Assembly: GCF_019966575.1 (NCBI RefSeq)
Contig: NZ_JAINFK010000002.1
Span: 1-64,000 of the forward strand
DNA: 64,000 bases
Source: Oricola cellulosilytica
GTDB taxonomy: Bacteria > Pseudomonadota > Alphaproteobacteria > Rhizobiales > Rhizobiaceae
Direction: 5' to 3'
Below the pieces are notes generated by a model that saw only the letters and a list, made by a program, of their open reading frames with translations, was not told the origin of the DNA and did no database searches. Positions 1-6,889 of the stretch are shown piece by piece. Each line of letters starts with the position of its first letter. The first letter of the stretch is position 1. The translations under genes and the position numbers were made by a program.

Positions 1-275
1 CCTTCTTCCGGCCCGACGTGGGGGCTCATCACCCAGGCAGGGACCTCTCCCCGCCCCGTCAGGCGCCGGCCTCTCCCCTGTGCCGGTGTGCACCCAGGCT
101 TCCTGCGAGAGACGGGAACAGTATGCGGCAGCGGCGAGAAGTGTGGATAAGTTTTTCGCGGGAAAATGCGAATGTCTCGTGATTTCAGCGGTGTGGGCGG
201 AAGGCGGCAAAAAACCTGTCGACGTTTTGCGGGCTCTTTCACCAATCGCCAATGGTAGCCCAGTGGCAAGGCAAC
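1..275. other. Non-coding stretch with one DnaA-box-like 9-mer
   Basis: I see no convincing gene here. The long forward ORF crossing this stretch has no recognisable protein features and runs antisense to the small genes that follow. Positions 142-150 read TGTGGATAA, the reverse complement of the classical DnaA box TTATCCACA. It is a single copy with no AT-rich unwinding region or box cluster beside it, so it does not make an origin. No clear terminator for the gene ending at 276 is visible. Confidence 0.4.
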
Positions 276-551
276 CTATGCCACGCGGCCAAGCCGTTCG
301 ATTTGCTGGGAAAATTCCTCGCACAGCGCAGTGGCTTCATCCTCCGGCAACCACCGGGTCATCTGCGGGAAGACCGTGCGGTAATACCCCTGTTTGGCAC
401 GATCCCACGGCATGGTCTTGGCGGCGCGCGCTTCCGCGAGGATGCGCTCAAGCTTCAGGCGCACCTTGTCGGGATCGGCGCGATAGACGACCGGGCCGGA
501 AGGCGCCGGTTCCTCATGCGTCGAAAACATGTCGAGTTGATGCTTGTTCAT
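276..551 (-). CDS. Small conserved-type hypothetical protein
   Basis: A 91-residue soluble protein starting MNKHQLDMFSTHEEP. I do not recognise a named family. The middle (about residues 27-45) is a charged helix (DKVRLKLERILAEARAAK), followed by a segment rich in W, Y and F (MPWDRAKQGYYRTVFPQM). There is no signal peptide or membrane segment. A GTG at 584 would add eleven residues; I prefer the ATG at 551 because the extension looks non-coding and overlaps the upstream reading frame. The preceding gene fragment (568-734) ends just ahead of it, so the two probably form a two-gene leftward unit. Confidence 0.55.
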   Translation of the reverse strand: MNKHQLDMFSTHEEPAPSGPVVYRADPDKVRLKLERILAEARAAKTMPWDRAKQGYYRTVFPQMTRWLPEDEATALCEEFSQQIERLGRVA

Positions 552-567
552 TTGCCCGGAAGCGCTG

Positions 568-734
568 TCACGAATCGTCTTCACTATCGCCAGCGGCGTT
601 CAACTCTTCAAGCTTGACCAGAGGTTGTTCCAAGATTCTTTCGAGCAGATCGGCTTGCGCCGGTTCCAGCCGGACGAGTCCGTCGCACTCTGTCCGAAAA
701 GGGAGACAATTTCGGCAAGTGTTGATTTGGCCAT
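568..734 (-). pseudogene. Small hypothetical gene split by an apparent 1-base frameshift
   Basis: From ATG 734 the frame reads MAKSTLAEIVSLF and then loses coding character. A second frame of the same strand continues with a convincing helix (DGLVRLEPAQADLLERILEQ, then PLVKLEELN) and stops at 568. Restoring one T in the TTTT run (plus-strand AAAA, 697-700) joins them into one protein of about 55 residues. This is either a real frameshift or a homopolymer sequencing error. I do not recognise the function. It sits just upstream of the 276-551 gene in the same orientation. The join is inferred from reading alone. Confidence 0.4.
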
Positions 735-1013
735 GTGATTCCCGTCGTTCCGCCAACCGTATGGAGCAGGATACGAAATTCAATAACCAAATCTGATGGG
801 AGGCAAATACTTGAGCCGAATTATGGAATTGGGACGTTCACGGAAGCACCCTCACTCGCCGCACATCGCCCCTGTCATCGCCGTGACACATGCCGCATCC
901 ACGAATTGACAGCCGTCCGAGAAAGGACAAGTCTTGCCGGAGCCCCGCAGAGGGCACCCCGGAAGACGGTCCTGCCGCGAACGGGGATCAAATCAATTAC
1001 GGGAGAAAACACC
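735..1013. other. Intergenic region upstream of the ugp operon
   Basis: This gap separates the leftward small genes from the rightward ugpB gene and must hold promoters for one or both. The ugpB reading frame is open through it but the translation lacks coding character. A purine-rich GGGAG at 1001-1005 lies nine bases before the ugpB ATG at 1014 and is a credible ribosome binding site. I see no confident promoter hexamers or operator. Confidence 0.45.
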
Positions 1014-2330
1014 ATGGGTGTGAAAACAGCTTACGTCGCCGCGCTTCTCGCGGGTTCGGTGGCCTGGTCGGGGCCCGCCCTCGCCGCAACCGAGATTCAG
1101 TGGTGGCACGCCTTCACCGGGCGCCTCGGCGATCTTCTGGCCGAGCAGGTGGAACAGTTCAATTCGAGCCAGGACGAATACACCGTCGTCGCGTCCCACA
1201 AGGGCAATTATTCCGAAACGCTGAATGCCGGCATCGCCGCCTTCCGCGCCGGCGAGCAGCCGCATATCCTGCAGGTGTTCGAGGTCGGCACGGCAACGAT
1301 GATGGCCGCCGAAGGGGCGATCAAGCCGGTTTACGAGGTGATGGAGGAAGCCGGCGTCGAGTGGGACCCGGACGCCTATATGGGCGCGGTGAAGGGATAC
1401 TACACCACGACCGACGGCAGGATGCTGTCCCTGCCCTACAATTCGTCGACGCCGGTGCTCTACGTCAACCGCGACCTGTTCAAGGAAGCCGATCTCGATC
1501 CGGACATGGATCTGTCGACATGGGAACAGGTCGGCGAGGCGCTGGACGCCCTGAAGGAAGCCGGCATCGGCTGCCCGTTGACCACCGCATGGCAGAGCTG
1601 GGTGCATCTGGAGAACCTGTCGGCCTATCACAACGTCCCGTTCGCGACGAAGGATAACGGTTTTGCCGGGGTCGACACCGAACTCAGCTTCAACGGGCCG
1701 GTGCAGGTGAAGCACATCGAGACGATGGGCGAATGGGCGAAGGACGGCAAGTTCATCTATGCCGGGCGGCGCAACGAGGGCGGCGCGAACTTCCGCGGCG
1801 GCGAATGCGCGCTGTTCACCGAAAGCTCCGCCGGTTACGCAGGCGTGAAGGCGGAAGCCGATTTCGAATTCGAAATCCGCCCGCTGCCCTACTGGTCGGA
1901 CGCCGAGGGCGCCCCGCAGAACACGATCATCGGCGGCGCGTCGCTGTGGGTGCTCTCGGGCCATGAGCCGGAAGACTACAAGGGCGTGGCGGAGTTCCTG
2001 AAGTTCCTGTCCTCGTCCGACGTGCAGGCGGCATGGCACCAGAACACGGGCTATCTACCGATCACCACGGCGGCGGCCGACCAGACCAAGTCGGAGGGCT
2101 TCTATGACGAGAACCCAGGCACCGACATCGCCGGAATGCAGATGACCGGCAAGGAGCCGACGGCCAACTCGAAGGGCCTGCGCCTCGGGTCGTTCGACCA
2201 GATCCGCGGGATCATCGACGAGGAGCTGGAAGCCGTGTGGGCCGGGGACAAGGAAGCCCAGGCGGCGCTCGACAGCGCCGTGGAGCGCGGCAACCAGCTG
2301 CTGCGCCGCTTCGAACAGGCCAACAAATAA
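1014..2330 (+). CDS. ugpB: Glycerol-3-phosphate ABC transporter substrate-binding protein UgpB
   Basis: A 438-residue periplasmic solute-binding protein of the extracellular solute-binding family 1. The frame is open from 735, but the start at 1014 has a ribosome binding site and gives a proper Sec signal (MGVKTAYVAALLAGSVAWSG, cleavage near ALA-ATE). The mature protein begins with IQWWHAFTGRLGDLL, and the motif EQPHILQVFEVGTATMM is typical of UgpB. By family it delivers sn-glycerol 3-phosphate or its diesters to the UgpAE permease. It is the first gene of ugpB-A-E-C, and tandem hairpins follow it, as is common where the binding protein is made in excess. The substrate is inferred from family, not shown. 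Confidence 0.9.
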   Translation: MGVKTAYVAALLAGSVAWSGPALAATEIQWWHAFTGRLGDLLAEQVEQFNSSQDEYTVVASHKGNYSETLNAGIAAFRAGEQPHILQVFEVGTATMMAAEGAIKPVYEVMEEAGVEWDPDAYMGAVKGYYTTTDGRMLSLPYNSSTPVLYVNRDLFKEADLDPDMDLSTWEQVGEALDALKEAGIGCPLTTAWQSWVHLENLSAYHNVPFATKDNGFAGVDTELSFNGPVQVKHIETMGEWAKDGKFIYAGRRNEGGANFRGGECALFTESSAGYAGVKAEADFEFEIRPLPYWSDAEGAPQNTIIGGASLWVLSGHEPEDYKGVAEFLKFLSSSDVQAAWHQNTGYLPITTAAADQTKSEGFYDENPGTDIAGMQMTGKEPTANSKGLRLGSFDQIRGIIDEELEAVWAGDKEAQAALDSAVERGNQLLRRFEQANK

Positions 2331-2336
2331 GCTGAA

Positions 2337-2379
2337 GACGCCCCCGTTCCGGCGGGGGCGTCCTCCGTTACGCGGAGGA
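2337..2379 (+). terminator. Tandem hairpins between ugpB and ugpA
   Basis: Two perfect stem-loops sit back to back. The first pairs 2337-2346 (GACGCCCCCG) with 2353-2362 around a 6-base loop. The second pairs 2361-2367 (TCCTCCG) with 2373-2379. Neither is followed by a T-run, so partial termination or mRNA 3'-end protection of the ugpB segment is more likely than full termination. Confidence 0.65.
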
Positions 2380-2392
2380 CGGTGGGGGGCCG

Positions 2393-3274
2393 ATGGAAAA
2401 ACGGGTCATCTTCAAGGGCTGGCTGCTGCCGCTCCTGCTTTTGACGCCACAGGTCGTGGTGACGGCGGTGTTCTTCTTCTGGCCGGCGGGCCAGGCTGTC
2501 TGGCAATCGCTGTTCATTCCCGACCCGTTCGGCCTGAAATCGCAGTTCGTCGGACTCGGCAATTTCGAGTTCCTGCTGCGCGACCCGTTCTACCGGGCGA
2601 GTTTCGTCACGACGGCGGTGTTCTCCCTGCTGGTGACGGCCGTCTCGATGGGCGTCGCGCTCTATCTCGCCGTGCTCGCCGACCGGCTGATCAAGGGCGC
2701 GGGCACCTACCGCACCCTGCTGATCTGGCCCTATGCCGTCGCGCCTGCCGTCGCCGGCGTGCTGTGGCTGTTCATGTTCAACACCCGCGTCGGCGTGGTG
2801 AGCTGGTATCTCGGCCTGCTCGGCTATGACTGGAACCACGTGCTGAACGGCGGCGAGGCCATGGGACTCGTGGTCGTCGCCTCGGCCTGGGGGCGGATCA
2901 GCTACAACTTCCTGTTCTTCCTTGCCGGCCTTCAGGCAATTCCGCGCTCGGTCATCGAGGCGGCGGCGATCGACGGAGCGCATTTCTGGACGCGGTTCCG
3001 CACGATCGTCTTTCCGCTGCTGTCGCCGGTGACGTTCTTCCTGCTGGTGGTCAACATCGTCTACGCGTTCTTCGAAACATTCGGGGTCATCCACACGATC
3101 ACCAGCGGCGGGCCGCAGCAGTCGACGACGATCCTCGTCTACAAGGTCTATGCGGACGGCTTCGTCGGGCAGGATCTCGGATCGTCGGCGGCGCAGTCGG
3201 TGATCCTGCTGATCGTTGTCGGCATCCTCACCGTCATCCAGTTCAAGTTCATCGAGCGGCGGGTGCATTACTGA
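2393..3274 (+). CDS. ugpA: ABC transporter permease UgpA
   Basis: A 293-residue inner-membrane permease of the binding-protein-dependent type. The N-terminal hydrophobic segment ([20 protein letters not shown]) and further helices give about six membrane spans. The cytoplasmic coupling loop carries the EAA motif ([20 protein letters not shown]) near residues 198-217, which contacts the ATPase. It pairs with UgpE to form the channel for glycerol-3-phosphate type substrates. The last base of its TGA is the first base of the ugpE ATG, implying translational coupling. Confidence 0.9.
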   Translation: MEKRVIFKGWLLPLLLLTPQVVVTAVFFFWPAGQAVWQSLFIPDPFGLKSQFVGLGNFEFLLRDPFYRASFVTTAVFSLLVTAVSMGVALYLAVLADRLIKGAGTYRTLLIWPYAVAPAVAGVLWLFMFNTRVGVVSWYLGLLGYDWNHVLNGGEAMGLVVVASAWGRISYNFLFFLAGLQAIPRSVIEAAAIDGAHFWTRFRTIVFPLLSPVTFFLLVVNIVYAFFETFGVIHTITSGGPQQSTTILVYKVYADGFVGQDLGSSAAQSVILLIVVGILTVIQFKFIERRVHY

Positions 3275-4134
3275 TGGCGCGTCTTCCCGAAAGCGGAATG
3301 GTGGAAAAGCGCGGCGCGGGGCTGTGGCTGACGCATCTGGGGCTGATCGCGGGCGTTCTGGTGATCGTCTTTCCGATCTGGCTCGCCTTCGTCGCCTCGA
3401 CCGTCAGCCAGCCGGAAATCGTGCGGCCTCCGATGCCGCTGTGGCCGGGCGACCAGTTCTTCGAGAACTACAGCAAGGCGCTCGTTTCGGGCATCAACGC
3501 ACCGGTGGCGCGGATGCTTTTCAACTCGGCGGTGATGGCGTTCGGCATCGCGATCGGCAAAATCGTGATCTCCATCCTGTCGGCCTTCGCGATCGTCTAT
3601 TTCCGGTTTCCGGGACGGAATTTGTTCTTCTGGCTGATCTTCCTGACGCTGATGCTGCCGGTCGAGGTGCGGATCGTGCCGACCTACGAGGTGGCAGCGA
3701 ATTTCGGAATGCTGAACAGCTATTCCGGGCTGATCTTCCCACTGATCGCCTCGGCCACCGCAACCTTCCTGTTCCGGCAGTTCTTCATGACCGTCCCGGA
3801 CGAACTGGCCGAAGCGGCGCGGGTGGACGGCGCGCGGCCGATGCGGTTCTTTTGGGACATCCTGCTGCCGATGAGCCGCACCAACATCGCGGCGCTATTC
3901 GTCATCCTCTTCATCTATGGGTGGAACCAGTATCTCTGGCCGCTGCTCATCACCACCGACCCGTCGATGAACACGATCGTCATGGGCATCAAGCAGATGT
4001 TCCCCTCCGGTGACGACATAGCCGACTGGCCGGTGATCATGGCGACCTCGATCCTGGCGATGCTGCCGCCGGTGGTGGTTGTGATCTCCATGCAGAAACT
4101 TTTCATCCGCGGCCTCGTGGACAGCGAGAAATAG
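3274..4134 (+). CDS. ugpE: ABC transporter permease UgpE
   Basis: A 286-residue inner-membrane permease, partner of UgpA. About six hydrophobic spans are visible (for example [20 protein letters not shown] and [14 protein letters not shown]). The EAA coupling loop reads [20 protein letters not shown] near residues 175-194. The TGATG overlap with ugpA and the three-base gap to ugpC show a single operon. The role is import of glycerol-3-phosphate or related phosphodiesters together with UgpB and UgpC. Confidence 0.9.
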   Translation: MARLPESGMVEKRGAGLWLTHLGLIAGVLVIVFPIWLAFVASTVSQPEIVRPPMPLWPGDQFFENYSKALVSGINAPVARMLFNSAVMAFGIAIGKIVISILSAFAIVYFRFPGRNLFFWLIFLTLMLPVEVRIVPTYEVAANFGMLNSYSGLIFPLIASATATFLFRQFFMTVPDELAEAARVDGARPMRFFWDILLPMSRTNIAALFVILFIYGWNQYLWPLLITTDPSMNTIVMGIKQMFPSGDDIADWPVIMATSILAMLPPVVVVISMQKLFIRGLVDSEK

Positions 4135-4137
4135 ACC

Positions 4138-5193
4138 ATGGCAACCATCAGAATCGACAATGTGAAGAAACGCTTCGGCCAGACCGAGGTCATTCACGGC
4201 GTCGACATCGACATCAATGACGGAGAGTTCATCGTCATCGTCGGCCCGTCCGGCTGCGGCAAGTCCACGCTGCTGCGGATGGTGGCAGGACTGGAAACGG
4301 TCACCTCGGGCGAAGTGCAGATCCACGGCAAGCGGGTCAACGAACTGGAGCCGATGGACCGTAACATCGCCATGGTGTTCCAGAATTACGCGCTCTATCC
4401 GCACATGAGCGTGTTCGACAACATGGCCTACGGGCTGAAGATCGCGGGAACGGCCAAGGCCGAGATCGCCGAGCGTGTCGACAAGGCGGCGCAGATGCTG
4501 CAGCTCGGCGATTATCTCGACCGCAAGCCGCGGCAGTTATCCGGGGGACAGCGTCAGCGCGTGGCGATGGGCCGGGCGATCGTGCGCAAGCCCGCCGTCT
4601 TCCTTTTCGACGAGCCGCTCTCCAATCTCGATGCAAAGCTGCGGGTGCAGATGCGCCTCGAAATCAAGGCATTGCAGCGCGATCTGGGAATCACCTCGCT
4701 CTACGTCACGCACGACCAGGTGGAAGCGATGACACTGGCGGACCGTATGGTGGTGATGAATGCGGGCGTTGCCGAGCAGATCGGGGCGCCAATGGATGTC
4801 TATCAGGACCCGCGGACGATGTTCGTTGGCGGGTTCATTGGATCTCCGCCCATGAATTTTCTGCAATTACGGCAGGCCAGTGACGATTCGATGCGGCTGC
4901 CGCCCCAAATCGCCGACAGGATCGAGAAGGCGGAAGGACCGGTGACGGTCGGCGTCAGGCCCGAGCATCTCTCCCTAGACGCCAATGGCGAGGCGCGGTT
5001 TTCCGGCCGCCTGCGCTACGTGGAGCCGCTGGGTGCCGAGACGCTCGTCCATCTCGTGACGGAGGGCGGGGAGCAGATAACCGTAAGACAGGACGGCATC
5101 GCGCAATTGCCGGAGGCCGGATCGCAATGCGTGATGAGCAGCGCGGCAGAACATATCTGCCTGTTCGGGAAGGACGGCGCGCGCATCGACTGA
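4138..5193 (+). CDS. ugpC: ABC transporter ATP-binding protein UgpC
   Basis: A 351-residue ATPase of the MalK/UgpC class. Walker A is GPSGCGKST (residues about 36-44), the Q-loop is VFQNYALYPHM, the signature is LSGGQRQRVAMGRAIV, Walker B is FLFDEPLSNLDA, and the switch histidine is in LYVTHDQVEAMTLADRM. The C-terminal third is the OB-like regulatory domain of this class. It powers the UgpAE permease and is the last gene of the operon. Several sugar-uptake ATPases look alike, so the assignment leans on the neighbouring ugpB-A-E. Confidence 0.9.
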   Translation: MATIRIDNVKKRFGQTEVIHGVDIDINDGEFIVIVGPSGCGKSTLLRMVAGLETVTSGEVQIHGKRVNELEPMDRNIAMVFQNYALYPHMSVFDNMAYGLKIAGTAKAEIAERVDKAAQMLQLGDYLDRKPRQLSGGQRQRVAMGRAIVRKPAVFLFDEPLSNLDAKLRVQMRLEIKALQRDLGITSLYVTHDQVEAMTLADRMVVMNAGVAEQIGAPMDVYQDPRTMFVGGFIGSPPMNFLQLRQASDDSMRLPPQIADRIEKAEGPVTVGVRPEHLSLDANGEARFSGRLRYVEPLGAETLVHLVTEGGEQITVRQDGIAQLPEAGSQCVMSSAAEHICLFGKDGARID

Positions 5194-5194
5194 C

Positions 5195-5245
5195 GAAAAG
5201 AAAATGGCCCGCAGAGGCGGGCCATCCCAAATGTAATTTCTTTTC
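5195..5245 (-). terminator. Nested inverted repeat, terminator for the leftward gene and possibly ugpC
   Basis: A perfect stem pairs 5204-5212 (ATGGCCCGC) with 5217-5225 around AGAG. Read on the minus strand it is followed by TTTTCTTTTC, which makes a good intrinsic terminator for the gene ending at 5261. An outer pair, GAAAAGAAA (5195-5203) with TTTCTTTTC (5237-5245), gives a T-rich tail in the forward direction too, so it may also end the ugp transcript. Confidence 0.75.
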
Positions 5246-5260
5246 AGGAACTGCTGCGCT

Positions 5261-5584
5261 CTAGAACCGCTCGGCGCTGGCCATCTGCAGCTCGCCGCCA
5301 ACAGTCATCGGCTTCGTATCGTCGATCCGCGCCTCGGCCAAAAGGCCGCCGGTGGGATCGAACTGCCAGTCGATTGCCACGCGCTCGCCCGTTGCGGCGC
5401 CCTCGACGGGCAGGCACTTGGCGACGGCGACGGGATAACCGTCGATTTCGCGGACGCGGGTCTCGATTTCATTCTCGCAGGCCTCGACGGACGCGTAATG
5501 CCGAACGGGCTCCGGATTTTCACGGCAGACCATCATGGCGTCGTCGCATCCCAGCATCAGCATTACAGCAATAATCGGTTCCAT
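5261..5584 (-). CDS. Small hypothetical protein, possibly exported
   Basis: A 107-residue protein I do not recognise. The start MEPIIAVMLMLGCDDAM is short and hydrophobic with a cysteine at residue 13, which could be read as a weak lipobox, but the expected basic residues before it are missing. More cysteines occur at about 20, 36 and 57. The centre (YASVEACENEIETRVREIDG) looks like an amphipathic helix and the rest is probably beta-rich. It is leftward and ends at a good terminator (5195-5245). Confidence 0.6.
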   Translation of the reverse strand: MEPIIAVMLMLGCDDAMMVCRENPEPVRHYASVEACENEIETRVREIDGYPVAVAKCLPVEGAATGERVAIDWQFDPTGGLLAEARIDDTKPMTVGGELQMASAERF

Positions 5585-5685
5585 CGTTCCTCTCCTTGTC
5601 AGAAGATGAAACGATCTACCTGTGATCCGGTTCCATCGCTGTGCGTTCGATCACAAAACGTGGACGCCGGTTCCGCCGGCTGGCG

Positions 5686-6814
5686 TTATTCGACGTCCTC
5701 GATCTCGGCCCCGTCACCGCCGTGAACCTTATGGGCCAAAGCGGCTTCCATGAACGGATCGAGCGCACCGTCGAGAACGTCTGACGGGGCGGTCGACTCG
5801 ACGCCGGTACGCAGATCCTTGACCAGTTGGTAGGGCTGGAGAACATATGAGCGGATCTGGTGCCCCCAGCCGATGTCGGACTTCGAATCGTGCGCCGACT
5901 GCGCCGCTTCCTCGCGCTTCTGCATCTCCAGGTCGTAAAGCCGACCGCGCAGCGCCTTCATGGCATTGGCGCGGTTCTGGTGCTGCGATTTCTCCGAGGA
6001 TGTAACCACGATACCGGTCGGCAGGTGGGTAATGCGCACCGCCGAGTCGGTGGTATTGACGTGCTGGCCGCCGGCACCGGAGGAGCGGTAGGTGTCGATC
6101 CGGATATCCTTGTCCTGGATATCGATCTCGATGTTGTCGTCGATGACCGGGAAAACGCCGACCGAAGAAAACGACGTGTGACGGCGGGCATTTGAATCGT
6201 ACGGGCTGATGCGTACCAGCCGGTGGACGCCGCTTTCCGTCTTCAGCCAGCCATGGGCGTTGTGGCCCTTGACGAGAATGGTCGCCGACTTGATGCCCGC
6301 CTCCTCGCCTGCCGAATATTCCTGCAGTTCGACCTTGAAGCCGCGGCGCTCGGCCCAGCGCGTGTACATGCGCAGAAGCATGTTGGCCCAGTCCTGGCTT
6401 TCGGTGCCGCCGGCGCCGGAATGAATTTCGACAAACGTGTCGTTGGGGTCGGCCTCGCCCGACAGCAATGCGTCGACCGCGCGCTTGTCAATCTCCGACT
6501 GAATGCCGCGAATGGCCTTCTCGGCCTCGGCGACGGTTTCCTGGTCGCCCTCTTCCTCGCCGAGCGCGATCAGTTCGACATTGTCCTCCAGATCCTGATC
6601 AAAGCGGCGGATGGCCGTGACCATGTCCTCCAGACGCTGACGCTCCTGCATCAGCTTCTGGGCTTCGGCGGGGTCGTTCCAGAGTTCGGGATCCTCGGCG
6701 CGTGAATTCAGATAGTCGAGGCGTTTGATTGACTGTTCCCAGTCAAAGATGCCTCCTCAGCAGGGCGATCGCCTGCTCGATTTCGTCGACGAGCGTCGCG
6801 GTTTCGGCGCGCAT
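5686..6814 (-). CDS. prfB: Peptide chain release factor 2 (programmed +1 frameshift)
   Basis: RF2 releases finished proteins at UGA and UAA. The gene is in two frames. ATG 6814 opens 23 codons ending CTT TGA at 6748-6743; skipping one base continues as DWEQSIKRLDYLNSR to the stop at 5686. The full product is 375 residues, the usual RF2 length. Visible motifs are SPY at about residues 203-205 (anticodon-like tripeptide, SPF in E. coli) and GGQ at about 248-250 in SSGAGGQHVNTTDS. Taking the first in-frame ATG at 6651 would lose 54 residues. It follows mrcA on the same strand. The frameshift autoregulates RF2 in bacteria that keep it. Confidence 0.95.
6743..6757 (-). promoter_or_regulatory. RF2 recoding site: internal Shine-Dalgarno plus CTTTGAC slip
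   Basis: Minus strand reads AGGAGG (6757-6752), CAT, then CTT TGA C (6748-6742). The Shine-Dalgarno-like hexamer stands three bases before the CTT shift codon, as in the E. coli prfB signal, and TGA is the RF2-specific stop. The N-terminal frame ends here and the remainder of RF2 resumes in the +1 frame. Confidence 0.93.
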
Positions 6815-6889
6815 GAAGCTTTCCTCGGATTGCAGTGAATGTCTTGGGCGATGTAAGCGGCGCGTTCCAGCCTGTAAAGAGCGGAGGCA

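Noticed and set aside
142-150. Perfect DnaA-box 9-mer (TGTGGATAA), with another at 25356-25364
   Set aside because: Each is a lone copy without an AT-rich unwinding stretch or box cluster; single occurrences are expected by chance in 64 kb.
735-1013. N-terminal extension of the ugpB reading frame
   Set aside because: It lacks coding character, and the start at 1014 has a ribosome binding site and a proper signal peptide.
2102-3268. Long reverse-strand ORF opposite ugpA, and many similar long antisense ORFs
   Set aside because: They are composition shadows of high-GC genes: repetitive in D, R and H, without start signals or domain motifs.
6199-6210. RF2 tripeptide SPY instead of SPF as evidence of altered stop-codon reading
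   Set aside because: To my knowledge the Y form is common in alphaproteobacterial RF2; nothing else departs from the family.
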